DNA from: Crenobacter intestini | GTDB taxonomy: Bacteria; Pseudomonadota; Gammaproteobacteria; Burkholderiales; Chromobacteriaceae | DNA: 64,000 nt | Reading direction: 5' to 3' | Assembly: GCF_004919095.1 (NCBI RefSeq) | Contig: NZ_STGJ01000003.1 | Location: 1-64,000 of the forward strand | In this document: one piece after another, positions 11,481 through 19,095 of the stretch | Numbering within the stretch: position 1 is the stretch's first letter | Layout: every line of letters begins with the position of its first letter | Notes under the pieces: generated by a model | The model's database searches: none | The model's input: the letters and a program-made list of their open reading frames with translations, nothing else | What the model was told of the DNA's origin: nothing | Translations under genes and position numbers: made by a program

Positions 11481-12149
11481 ATGTCCCGTCCCGCTTCTTC
11501 CGCCTGGCTGCTCGCGTGGATCGTGTTGTTGTGCCTGTACAGCGGCGCACTCAATATCTTCACGCTGCTGCGCTTCGCGTACTCGGTCTCCCACTTTTCT
11601 GGCAACCTGCTCGACATCGCCGACGACATGCTGCTCAGGCACACGCTCGAGCAAGGCTGGCGCATCCTCTCGCTGGTCGGCTTCTTTACGCTGGGCGCCT
11701 TTGCCTCGGGCGTACTGATGCGCGAGGGGCGGGCGGGTTACCGGCCGCTGTACGGCTACCTGATGCTGGCGCTGGGCTTGCTGCTGTGGCTGTGGTCGCG
11801 CACCGGGCACGAGCAGGCGGGCTTTCTCTACGCGCTGACTTTCACCATGGGCTGCCAGAACGGCCTCCATATCCAGTACCGCAGCAATGTGGTGCGCACC
11901 ACCCACATGACGGGCAACCTGACCGACTTCGGCGTCAACCTGGGCTATCTGGCCGCCGGCCAGCGCGAGGTCGGCTGGAAGGTCTGGTTCAGCCTGTTGG
12001 AGATCGCGGGCTACGTCGGCGGCGGTGCACTCGCCTTATTGCTCTACCTCAGGGTCGGCCAGGCGTCGTTCGAGTGGTTTGCGCTCGCCTACGCCGCAGG
12101 CGGACTCTTCTACCTTGCCGGCGGCCGTCGTGCGGTTGAAGTGGCTTGA
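11481..12149 (+). CDS. YoaK/DUF1275-family membrane protein
   Basis: A 222-residue integral membrane protein with about six hydrophobic segments. It carries the family hallmark THMTGNLTD in the middle and an earlier related SHFSGNLLDIADD segment, both typical of YoaK (DUF1275) proteins. The function of the family is unknown. It is a single gene just outside the tRNA-Cys islet. Confidence 0.85.
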   Translation: MSRPASSAWLLAWIVLLCLYSGALNIFTLLRFAYSVSHFSGNLLDIADDMLLRHTLEQGWRILSLVGFFTLGAFASGVLMREGRAGYRPLYGYLMLALGLLLWLWSRTGHEQAGFLYALTFTMGCQNGLHIQYRSNVVRTTHMTGNLTDFGVNLGYLAAGQREVGWKVWFSLLEIAGYVGGGALALLLYLRVGQASFEWFALAYAAGGLFYLAGGRRAVEVA

Positions 12150-12235
12150 CTCACTGACAGTACCGCTCTGTCTGGTCCCATGGGGAAGTGCAGTCCGGGC
12201 TGCCCGCGCGCGCGCGCTCGGGTAAACTCCCTGGC

Positions 12236-13459
12236 ATGTCTTTGCCTGTTTCCGTCTTGCCCGAGCAGCGGCTGGTCCAGCTACGCTACGCGATGGTGGC
12301 GCTGGGCCTGCTGGCGCTGGCCGCGGCCGGGTTCTCCGGCGTCGAGCTTGCCTGGCTGCCTTGCCTTGCCGCGCTCGCGCTGCTGGCGTTGGCCAATTTC
12401 ATGCTGTCGCGTGTCGGCACGCGTGGCGCGCTGCTCTCGGGGCTGGCCGCCGACGTGCTCGCGCTCTCGCTGCTGCTGTTTGCCAGCGGCGGCGCGGCCA
12501 ACCCGCTTGCCTCGCTCTACCTGCCGCCGGTGCTGTTCGCCGCCTTGCTCGCGCCGGGCGCCGCGCCCTGGCTGCTCGGCGCGCTCGCGCTCGCCTGCTA
12601 CGGCGTGCTGTTTGTCTGGCACTTGCCGTGGCCGGTCGCCGGCGGCGACTCGGCGTACGCGTTCAGCCTGCACCTGGTCGGCATGTGGTGGACGCTGGCG
12701 CTGTCGATCGCGCTGATCGTCGGCTTCGTCTCGTATCTCTCGCGCACGCTCGCGCGGCGCGAGGCCGAGCTCAGGGCCGCGCGCGAGACGCAGCTTGCCA
12801 ACGAGCAGATGGTCGCGCTGGGCGTGCAGGCGGCGATCGCCGCGCACGCGCTGTCGACGCCGCTCTCCACGCTGACGCTGTTGTGCGACGAACTGGGCGC
12901 CGACTACGGCGACGACCCGGCCCTCGGCGAGGACCTCGCCCTGATGCGCGGCCAGCTCGCGCATTGCCGCGACGCGCTGGCCCGGCTGCGCCACGGCGCC
13001 GAGCCGCCGGGCGCGCCCGAACCAGTGTTGCAGGCGCTCGCGCACCAGCTGGAGGGCTGGCGCACGCTCAGGCCCGACGTGGTGCTGGCGGCCCGTCTTG
13101 CCGGGGACGCCGGCACGTGCGCGGCGCTGCCGCCGGCCTTGTGGCCGGCGGTTTGCAACCTGTTGAACAACGCGGCCGAGGCGGGCGGCGGGCATGTCGA
13201 AGTGTCGGCCGAGGTGGCGGGCGGCGTGCTCGCGCTCGACATCGTCAACCGCGAGGGCTGCCTGAGCGACGCGCAACTGGCGCGCGCGGGGCTCGCACCG
13301 CAGGTGTCGGCCAAGCCGGCCGGGCTGGGGCTGGGCGTGATGCTGACCCATGTGACGCTGTCGCGGCTGGGCGGCACGCTGACGCTCACGAACGACGCTG
13401 CCGGCGGCGTGCGTGCCTGTGTGCGCGTGCCGCTGACGCAAACCGGAGAGTGGGGATGA
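12236..13459 (+). CDS. RegB/PrrB-like redox-sensing histidine kinase
   Basis: The 407-residue protein has about six membrane helices (18-168) and a cytoplasmic kinase core. The H-box AAHALSTPLSTL places the phospho-acceptor at His204. Cys244 lies 40 residues later, the same spacing as His225 and Cys265 of Rhodobacter RegB, where the cysteine is redox-active. GGAANPL at 85-91 resembles the GGxxNPF quinone-contact motif of RegB. The ATPase has N and G boxes (NLLNNAAEAG, GLGLGVML). Start ATG 12236 avoids an implausible upstream extension. Its stop overlaps the regulator start (ATGA). Confidence 0.88.
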   Translation: MSLPVSVLPEQRLVQLRYAMVALGLLALAAAGFSGVELAWLPCLAALALLALANFMLSRVGTRGALLSGLAADVLALSLLLFASGGAANPLASLYLPPVLFAALLAPGAAPWLLGALALACYGVLFVWHLPWPVAGGDSAYAFSLHLVGMWWTLALSIALIVGFVSYLSRTLARREAELRAARETQLANEQMVALGVQAAIAAHALSTPLSTLTLLCDELGADYGDDPALGEDLALMRGQLAHCRDALARLRHGAEPPGAPEPVLQALAHQLEGWRTLRPDVVLAARLAGDAGTCAALPPALWPAVCNLLNNAAEAGGGHVEVSAEVAGGVLALDIVNREGCLSDAQLARAGLAPQVSAKPAGLGLGVMLTHVTLSRLGGTLTLTNDAAGGVRACVRVPLTQTGEWG

Positions 13460-13983
13460 CGGACTATTTGCTGGTCGACGACGATGAAGCCTTCGTGCGC
13501 GTGTTAAGGCGCGCGCTTGAGCGGCGCGGACACCGTGTGGCGCACGCGCACGACGCGGACGGCGCGCTCGCGGCGATGGCCGACGCGCCTGACGCACGCG
13601 TGGTGCTCGACTTGAACCTTGCCGGCGACTCGGGGCTGCGCCTGTTGCCCAGGCTGCTTGAGGTGGCGCCCGGGGCGGGCATCGTCGTGCTCACCGGCTA
13701 CGCGAGCATCGCCACCGCGGTCGAGGCGACCAAGCTGGGCGCGGTGCAGTACCTCGCCAAGCCGGCCGACGTCGCGGCGATTGTCGCCGCCTTCGGGCGC
13801 GAGGCGGCCGACCCTGGGCTCGCGGTGACCGCGCCGCCGATGTCGCTCAAGCGGATGGGCTGGGAGCACCTGCAGCGGGTGCTCGCCGAGCACGGCGGCA
13901 ATATTTCGGAGACCGCGCGCGCTTTGGGCATGCATAGGCGCACCCTGCAGCGCATGCTCGCCAAGCGGCCGGTCGCGCAATAG
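13456..13983 (+). CDS. RegA/PrrA/ActR-like response regulator
   Basis: A 175-residue regulator. The receiver domain (1-115) has the acidic pocket LLVDDDE, a phospho-acceptor aspartate in VVLDLNLAGDSGL and the conserved lysine in YLAKPAD. The segment TGYASIATAVEATKLGA is characteristic of RegA/PrrA. The C-terminal Fis-like helix-turn-helix (NISETARALGMHRRTLQRML) binds DNA. It overlaps the kinase gene by 4 bp. In relatives the pair controls respiration and other redox-related genes. Confidence 0.92.
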   Translation: MTDYLLVDDDEAFVRVLRRALERRGHRVAHAHDADGALAAMADAPDARVVLDLNLAGDSGLRLLPRLLEVAPGAGIVVLTGYASIATAVEATKLGAVQYLAKPADVAAIVAAFGREAADPGLAVTAPPMSLKRMGWEHLQRVLAEHGGNISETARALGMHRRTLQRMLAKRPVAQ

Positions 13984-14064
13984 TGTTTTGACGCAGGTCA
14001 GGGCGAAGGGGGTGATCGCTTGCTAGACTTGGCCGGTTTAGGTTTTGTTTTGCAAGGAATGCAC

Positions 14065-15003
14065 ATGGCTGTCGATCTTTCCGTCTCCTGGTTGGGTGTC
14101 AACATGGAGAACCCGCTCTACAACGCGTCCGGCGTGATGTGCCGCTCGCGTGAAGAACTCGACGCCGTCGCCGCGTCCGCCGCCGGCGCGCTGATCACCA
14201 AGAGCTGCACGCTCCTGCCGCGCGAAGGCAACCCCGAGCCGCGCTACGCGAAGGCGCCGCATGGCAGCATCAACTCGATGGGCCTGCCCAACGCCGGCTA
14301 CCAGTACTACCTCGACTACGCGAAGGCGTACGACCACCAGGGCGGCAAGCCGCTGTTCGTCTCAGTGTCCGGCATGTCGCTGGAAGACAACCTCGAGATG
14401 CTGGCCGCGTTCCGCGACGCCGACCTGCCGTGCCTGGTCGAATTGAACCTCAGCTGCCCGAACCTGCCGGGCAAGCCGCAGATCGGTTACGACTTCGAGG
14501 CGTCCAGCCACGTGCTCTCCGAAGTGGTCAAGGTCTACCACAAGCCCTTCGGCGTGAAGCTGCCGCCTTACTTCGACCCGGTACACTTCGCCGAGATGGC
14601 GTCGGTGCTCAACAGCTTCCCCTCGCTCAAGTACGTGACCTGCATCAACTCGGTCGGCAACGGCCTGGTGATCGACCTGGACAGCGAGTCGGTGGTGATC
14701 AAGCCCAAGGGCGGCCTGGGCGGCATCGGCGGCGACTATGTGCTGCCGACGGCGCTCGCCAACGTGCGCGAGTTCTACCGCCTGTTGGACGACAAGCATG
14801 TGATCGGCTGTGGCGGTGTCAAGAGCGGCCGCGAGGCGTTCATGCACATCCTGGCCGGCGCGACCGCCGTGCAGGTGGGTACCTGCCTGTACGAGGAGGG
14901 CGCGGCCTGCTTCGCGCGCATCCGCGACGAACTCGCCGCGCTGATGCAGCAGAAGGGCTACGCGACGCTGGCCGACTTCCGCGGCAAGCTCAAGACGATG
15001 TGA
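14065..15003 (+). CDS. pyrD: Dihydroorotate dehydrogenase, class 1A (fumarate type)
   Basis: The 312-residue enzyme oxidises dihydroorotate to orotate in pyrimidine synthesis. It resembles the soluble class 1A enzymes of Lactococcus and trypanosomatids. Matching segments are NPLYNASGV, ITKSCTLLPREGNPEPRY, GSINSMGLPN and ELNLSCPNLPGKPQIGYDFEA with active-site Cys131, then KLPPYFD and GGLGGIGG. The membrane-anchoring N-terminus of class 2 enzymes is absent. AAGGA lies 6 bp before the chosen ATG. Proteobacteria usually carry class 2, so this is a notable variant. Confidence 0.93.
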   Translation: MAVDLSVSWLGVNMENPLYNASGVMCRSREELDAVAASAAGALITKSCTLLPREGNPEPRYAKAPHGSINSMGLPNAGYQYYLDYAKAYDHQGGKPLFVSVSGMSLEDNLEMLAAFRDADLPCLVELNLSCPNLPGKPQIGYDFEASSHVLSEVVKVYHKPFGVKLPPYFDPVHFAEMASVLNSFPSLKYVTCINSVGNGLVIDLDSESVVIKPKGGLGGIGGDYVLPTALANVREFYRLLDDKHVIGCGGVKSGREAFMHILAGATAVQVGTCLYEEGAACFARIRDELAALMQQKGYATLADFRGKLKTM

Positions 15004-15023
15004 GCGGTTTTTGCCGCAACGAG

Positions 15024-15052
15024 AACGCCCCGCATTGCGGGGCGTTTTTTTG
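15024..15052 (+). terminator. pyrD terminator
   Basis: The stem aacgccccgc pairs with gcggggcgtt around a 3-nt loop and is followed by seven T. It lies 21 bp after the pyrD stop. Confidence 0.92.
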
Positions 15053-15060
15053 CGCTGGGC

Positions 15061-15150
15061 TCAGCGGCACAGCAGGCTGAGCCAGCCGAGGGCGAAAATG
15101 GCGATGCCGCTGCCGCGTTGCAGCGGGTGGCGTCCGATCCAGGCGAACAT
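15061..15150 (-). CDS. Possible 29-residue hydrophobic peptide behind a Fur-type promoter
   Basis: The ORF reads MFAWIGRHPLQRG, then a hydrophobic stretch (SGIAIFALGWLSLL) and a CR end. This would be one short membrane segment with a positive N-terminal side. AAAGGA lies 7 bp before the ATG. It is preceded by a promoter with a Fur-box-like site (15174-15209) and separated from katA by a hairpin, so it would be its own short transcript. I do not recognise a family. The transcript could instead act as a small RNA. Confidence 0.45.
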   Translation of the reverse strand: MFAWIGRHPLQRGSGIAIFALGWLSLLCR

Positions 15151-15173
15151 GGCAAAAGTCCTTTTAGATGAAT

Positions 15174-15209
15174 GGTGATGATAATCATTCCTGTCTAAAG
15201 ATTTGTCAA
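15174..15209 (-). promoter_or_regulatory. Promoter with overlapping Fur box
   Basis: On the minus strand TTGACA (15204-15209) is followed after 17 bp by GATTAT (15181-15186), a good sigma-70 pair. The core GATAATCATT at 15180-15189 is the central block of the Fur consensus and overlaps the -10 element. Repression by Fur-iron is therefore inferred for the small ORF at 15061-15150. Confidence 0.62.
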
Positions 15210-15232
15210 ACCGCCCCCGGGGCAGGGGGCGG
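15206..15232 (-). terminator. Likely katA terminator
   Basis: The stem ccgccccc/gggggcgg (15211-15218 with 15225-15232) lies 16 bp after the katA stop on the minus strand. It is followed by only three T, so it is a weaker intrinsic terminator. Confidence 0.55.
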
Positions 15233-15247
15233 CGGGGCTGGGGCAGC

Positions 15248-16675
15248 TTACAGGCCGAGGGCGCGCGCGACGCCTGCGCCGTATTCGGGATCTGCCTGCG
15301 TGCAGTTGGCGATATGGCGGCGCTTGATTTCGACGTCGGCGTCGCCCATCGCGCGGGCCGTGTTGTCGAACAGGCGCTGCCGCTCGTCGGCGTCCATCTG
15401 CCGGAACAGTGCGCGCGGCTGGCTGTAGTAGTCGGTGTCGTCGCGGTGGTTCCAGCGTTGGGCGGCGCCGGAGAGCGCAAGCGGCGGCTCGCTGTAGTCG
15501 GGCTGCTGCTGCCACTGGCCGTAGCTGTTCGGCTCGTAGGCGAGCGTGCTGCCGTGGTTGCCGTCCATGCGCATCGCGCCATCGCGATGGTAGCTGTGGA
15601 ACGGGCAGCGCGGCGCGTTGACCGGGATCTGGCCGTGGTTGACGCCCAGGCGGTAGCGCTGCGCGTCACCGTAGGAGAACAGCCGGCCCTGCAGCATGCG
15701 GTCGGGCGAGAAGCTGATGCCGGACACCACATTGGCAGGGTTGAACGCCGCCTGCTCGACCTCGGCGAAGTAGTTGGCCGGGTTGCGGTTCAGCTCGAAT
15801 TCGCCGACCTCGATCAGCGGGTAGTCGCCGTGCGGCCAGACCTTGGACAGGTCGAACGGGTTGAACGGGCACTCGGCGGCCTGCTGCTCGGTCATTACCT
15901 GGATGAACATCGTCCAGCGCGGGTAGTCACCATTGTCGATGCTCTCCAGCAGGTCGCGCTGCGCGCTCTCGCGGTCGCGGCCGACCAGCGCCTGGGCCTC
16001 GGCGTCGCTCAGGTTCTGGATGCCTTGCTGGGTCTTGAAGTGGAACTTCACCCAGTGGCGCTCGCCCGCCGCGTTGATCAGGCTGAAGGTGTGGCTGCCG
16101 AAACCGTGCATGTGGCGGTAGCTCGCCGGGATGCCGCGGTCGCCCATCACGTAGGTGATCTGGTGCAGCGCCTCGGGCAGTAGCGTCCAGAAGTCCCAGT
16201 TGTTGTTGGCGCTGCGCATATTGGTGCGCGGGTCGCGCTTGACCGCATGGTTGAGGTCGGGGAATTTCAGCGGGTCGCGCAGGAAGAACACCGGCGTGTT
16301 GTTGCCGACCAGGTCCCAGTTGCCTTCCTCGGTGTAGAACTTCAGCGCGAAGCCGCGGATGTCGCGTTCGGCGTCCGCTGCGCCGCGCTCGCCGGCGACG
16401 GTCGAGAAGCGCGCGAACAGCTCGGTCTGCTTGCCGACGGCCGAAAACAGGCGGGCGCGGGTGTAACGGCTGATGTCGTGGGTGACGGTGAAGGTGCCGT
16501 AGGCGCCGGAGCCCTTGGCGTGCATGCGCCGCTCGGGGATCACTTCGCGGTCGAAGTGCGCGAGTTTCTCGAGGAACCACACGTCCTGCAGCAGCATCGG
16601 GCCGCGCGCGCCGGCGGTCATCACGTTCTGGTTGTCGGGGACCGGTGCGCCGGCCTGGGTTGTCAGTTTTTGCAT
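15248..16675 (-). CDS. katA: Monofunctional heme catalase (small-subunit type)
   Basis: The 475-residue catalase breaks down hydrogen peroxide. The catalytic histidine lies in [13 protein letters not shown] near residue 48 and the asparagine in [11 protein letters not shown] near 120. The proximal heme tyrosine is in [12 protein letters not shown] near 330. Length and the absence of a C-terminal extension fit clade 3 catalases. ATG 16675 has GGAGC 7 bp upstream. An in-frame ATG at 16696 overlaps the stop of a short upstream ORF, so translational coupling is possible. Confidence 0.95.
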   Translation of the reverse strand: MQKLTTQAGAPVPDNQNVMTAGARGPMLLQDVWFLEKLAHFDREVIPERRMHAKGSGAYGTFTVTHDISRYTRARLFSAVGKQTELFARFSTVAGERGAADAERDIRGFALKFYTEEGNWDLVGNNTPVFFLRDPLKFPDLNHAVKRDPRTNMRSANNNWDFWTLLPEALHQITYVMGDRGIPASYRHMHGFGSHTFSLINAAGERHWVKFHFKTQQGIQNLSDAEAQALVGRDRESAQRDLLESIDNGDYPRWTMFIQVMTEQQAAECPFNPFDLSKVWPHGDYPLIEVGEFELNRNPANYFAEVEQAAFNPANVVSGISFSPDRMLQGRLFSYGDAQRYRLGVNHGQIPVNAPRCPFHSYHRDGAMRMDGNHGSTLAYEPNSYGQWQQQPDYSEPPLALSGAAQRWNHRDDTDYYSQPRALFRQMDADERQRLFDNTARAMGDADVEIKRRHIANCTQADPEYGAGVARALGL

Positions 16676-16692
16676 GTTTCGCTCCGTCTTGA

Positions 16693-16761
16693 TCATTGCA
16701 GCCAGACCAGGTTCGCGTAGACCTCGAACCAGTGTTCCAGCCAGTTGCGGTGGTTGTCCAT
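16693..16761 (-). CDS. Possible 22-residue leader ORF upstream of katA
   Basis: The ORF starts [17 protein letters not shown] and is rich in tryptophan and other aromatics. Its stop overlaps an in-frame ATG of katA (ATGA at 16696). An AGGA lies about 8 bp before the start. It could be a translated leader or simply chance; no family is recognised. Confidence 0.3.
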   Translation of the reverse strand: MDNHRNWLEHWFEVYANLVWLQ

Positions 16762-16856
16762 GGTGCTGTCCTGCTGTGTGTGGAGCGATTATGGTGGCTT
16801 GTTATAGCTTTGTTAAATTGATTGTTTAATGTCGATAGTTAGTATTTCGCTATCGC

Positions 16857-16883
16857 AAAAAAAGGAGACATAGCCTCCTTTGC
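16857..16883 (-). terminator. rdgC terminator
   Basis: On the minus strand AAAGGAG pairs with CTCCTTT around a 7-nt loop and is followed by a run of seven T. It lies 15 bp after the rdgC stop. Confidence 0.85.
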
Positions 16884-16897
16884 GGGTGTCGGGGTAT

Positions 16898-17896
16898 TCA
16901 GTCCCAGGGTACGTCGCTGCCGCCGGCGGCCTGGCCGGGGTCTGGCTGCGCAGCGGGCGCAGCGGCCGTGCCGGCCGGTGCCGGTGCCGCCTGCTGGTCT
17001 TCGGTCAGCCCGCCCAGCGCCTCGACCAGCGCGTCGACGATCTCGCCGAGCGCCTCGCTGCCGATCAGGAAGCTCGCCTCGAACAGGCTTTCCACGTCGT
17101 CACCGGCGCCGCTGGCCTCTTCCTGCAGCACGTCGAGGAACTGGATGCGCTTCAGCTGCAGGGTGTCGGTCAGCACGAAGCGGACCTGTTCGCGCCAGAT
17201 CAGGCCGACGCGCGTCACCAGCATGCCGTTCGCGATGTGCTGGCGGATCTCCTCGCTGGTGAGGTCCATCCGCGTGCAGCGGATCACCGCGCCGTTCTCG
17301 GCCGGGTCCTTCAGCTCGCACTCCGCGTCCAGCTCGAAGCCTTCCGGCGCTTCGCCGTCGGCGACCCACGCGGTCATTGCCGCGTGCGGCGAGAGCTGGG
17401 TGCGCGGCAGCGCGGCGGGGAAGGGCGGCAGCGCCTCGCGCAGCTGCGAGACCAGCGCCTCGGCCTTGCTGGCGGTGCCGCTGTCGACCATCAGCCAGCC
17501 GCGGCCAAGGTCGAGGTAGGCGCTCAGCCGGCTGGAGCGGGTGAAGGCGCGGGGCAGCAGGTCGTCGGTGATCTGCTCCTTCAGTTCGAGCTTCTCCTTG
17601 CGGCCGACCTTGCGCAGCTCGCTCGCCTCGATCTCGCTGATCTTGGCGTCAAGGAAGTCGCGGATCACGCCGGCGGGCAACACCTTGTCCTCGCGCTTGA
17701 GCGAGACCATCAGCTTGCCCTGCGCGGGGTAGACCGGATCACTGAGGAAGCCTGCCGGCGGTACCCAGCCCTCGCTGAACCAGTCAAGGCCGGAGCAGGC
17801 GTGGAAGGGACGCTTGGCAAGCGCGGTAGAGAGTTTTTCGGAGTCAGTCAGCGACTCGCCACTCAATCGATAAAAAGATAGTTGCTTAATCCACAT
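16898..17896 (-). CDS. rdgC: Recombination-associated protein RdgC
   Basis: RdgC forms a ring-shaped dimer around DNA and restrains RecA. The 332-residue protein has the family N-terminus MWIKQLSFYRL, the PVYPAQGKLMVSLKREDKVLP-type region and the long helical core. It is longer than the roughly 300-residue E. coli protein because of an Ala/Pro/Gln-rich tail (about 295-332) ending GGSDVPWD. The tail looks disordered with an acidic aromatic tip. The first tRNA-Pro gene lies 89 bp upstream on the other strand. Confidence 0.94.
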   Translation of the reverse strand: MWIKQLSFYRLSGESLTDSEKLSTALAKRPFHACSGLDWFSEGWVPPAGFLSDPVYPAQGKLMVSLKREDKVLPAGVIRDFLDAKISEIEASELRKVGRKEKLELKEQITDDLLPRAFTRSSRLSAYLDLGRGWLMVDSGTASKAEALVSQLREALPPFPAALPRTQLSPHAAMTAWVADGEAPEGFELDAECELKDPAENGAVIRCTRMDLTSEEIRQHIANGMLVTRVGLIWREQVRFVLTDTLQLKRIQFLDVLQEEASGAGDDVESLFEASFLIGSEALGEIVDALVEALGGLTEDQQAAPAPAGTAAAPAAQPDPGQAAGGSDVPWD

Positions 17897-17984
17897 ATTT
17901 GATACATAATGCGCGTCCTCTGAAGCAACGATTGTACCGCAGAAGCGGTGGCAGACGGAGTTTTAGAGAAACAAAATTCGGAAG

Positions 17985-18061
17985 CGGAGTGTAGCTTAGC
18001 CTGGTAGAGCGCTACGTTCGGGACGTAGAGGCCGGAGGTTCGAATCCTCTCACTCCGACCA
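17985..18061 (+). tRNA. tRNA-Pro(CGG), copy 1
   Basis: A 77-nt cloverleaf with encoded CCA. The stem ctacg/cgtag encloses the loop ttCGGga. It is identical to the copy at 18151. Confidence 0.96.
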
Positions 18062-18089
18062 GAATTTTGAAGGGTTTGAAACGAAATGC

Positions 18090-18118
18090 TTGCAATTGTC
18101 CGGATCTTCCGGTAAATT
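18090..18118 (+). promoter_or_regulatory. Promoter of tRNA-Pro copy 2
   Basis: TTGCAA at 18090-18095 and TAAATT at 18113-18118 are separated by 17 bp and lie about 32 bp before the second tRNA-Pro. Confidence 0.6.
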
Positions 18119-18150
18119 AATGGCTCTTCAACGGAAACAAGTTGAAGCAT

Positions 18151-18227
18151 CGGAGTGTAGCTTAGCCTGGTAGAGCGCTACGTTCGGGACGTAGAGGCCG
18201 GAGGTTCGAATCCTCTCACTCCGACCA
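18151..18227 (+). tRNA. tRNA-Pro(CGG), copy 2
   Basis: Identical to copy 1, including encoded CCA. Confidence 0.96.
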
Positions 18228-18235
18228 GATTCAAG

Positions 18236-18272
18236 ATGGCCTTGATTTGATAGTTTGAATCAAGGCCATTTT
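18236..18272 (+). terminator. Terminator after tRNA-Pro
   Basis: A perfect 12-bp stem (18236-18247 with 18258-18269) ends in TTTT, eight bases after the second tRNA-Pro. Confidence 0.9.
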
Positions 18273-18285
18273 AACAAGTTGGTTT

Positions 18286-18361
18286 GCCGATATAGCTCAG
18301 TTGGTAGAGCAGCGCATTCGTAATGCGAAGGTCGTAGGTTCGACTCCTATTATCGGCACCA
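18286..18361 (+). tRNA. tRNA-Thr(CGT)
   Basis: A 76-nt cloverleaf with encoded CCA and anticodon loop ttCGTaa. The sequence looks the same as the E. coli thrW tRNA as I remember it. No duplicated 3' end is seen downstream. Confidence 0.96.
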
Positions 18362-18590
18362 TAGTAATCAAGCACTGAGGCCAATCCGCAAGGGTTGTCC
18401 TTTTTGCTTTTCTGCGCCGTGTAGCCATCACGCAGCCCGTTTTGTCTAACGTGGCACGCATTTCACCGCGTTTGCGGGTTTATTGTCCCCAGCGCTGCGG
18501 AACGGGCTCGCTAGCCATGACGTGCCTGATGGGCATCCGGCTAGTCCAGGGGGCGGGCCTTGTCATGGCCTAGCCGACCTCACCGACGGT

Positions 18591-18944
18591 TCAGCCTGCA
18601 CGTACCCCGTTGGGGACGGGAAATTCGGGCTGTGCCAGCGCTGCCGGCAGCAAACCATCGGCGTACCCGATATCGAACATCATTCCTTCCGACAGCACGC
18701 CACAGATTTTCTTCGGCGCCAGGTTCACCACAAACAGCGCCTGCAGCCCCACAAGTGCTTGCAGGTCTGCGCGCTCCTGCTTGATGCCGCACACGATGGT
18801 GCGCTCAAAGTCGCCAAAGTCGACGGATAGCTGGACCACTTTATCCGAGCGCGGCACGTCATTGAGCGCGGTGATGGTGCCGCAGCGGATGTCTAGCTTG
18901 TCCAGGTCGGCCAGCGTGACCAGTGGTTTGACGGGGTGGCTCAT
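18591..18944 (-). CDS. tRNA-binding domain protein (CsaA/Trbp111 type)
   Basis: This 117-residue protein consists of one OB-fold tRNA-binding domain. KLDIRCGTI, FVVNLAPKKICGVLSEGM and the PVPNG end match stand-alone domains such as CsaA, Trbp111 and the C-terminal part of methionyl-tRNA synthetase. Such proteins bind tRNA, and CsaA was described as a chaperone-like factor. AGGAG lies about 6 bp before the ATG. It stands alone, between the tRNA-Thr gene and the chemoreceptor. Confidence 0.85.
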   Translation of the reverse strand: MSHPVKPLVTLADLDKLDIRCGTITALNDVPRSDKVVQLSVDFGDFERTIVCGIKQERADLQALVGLQALFVVNLAPKKICGVLSEGMMFDIGYADGLLPAALAQPEFPVPNGVRAG

Positions 18945-19095
18945 GCGCAGCTCCTGAGTGGATTTGGAGGGTGAAAGTCATTCAACCCCATGGGTGCCCT
19001 GCGAGGCAATGATAAGCGGGGGTATGGCGCCGAAACCAGGCACCGTTGCCGGCACCTGGCTTTCCCGCTTGTTGAGGATGGCTACCCGATGAGGC

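Noticed and set aside
16801-16860. OxyR site in front of katA
   Set aside because: Only isolated ATAG/CTAT words occur and they do not have the required 7-bp spacing over four elements. The inverted repeat is reported without naming a regulator.
18362-18590. Element inserted at tRNA-Thr or tRNA-Pro
   Set aside because: No partial repeat of either tRNA 3' end was found downstream. The two tRNA-Pro genes are both intact.
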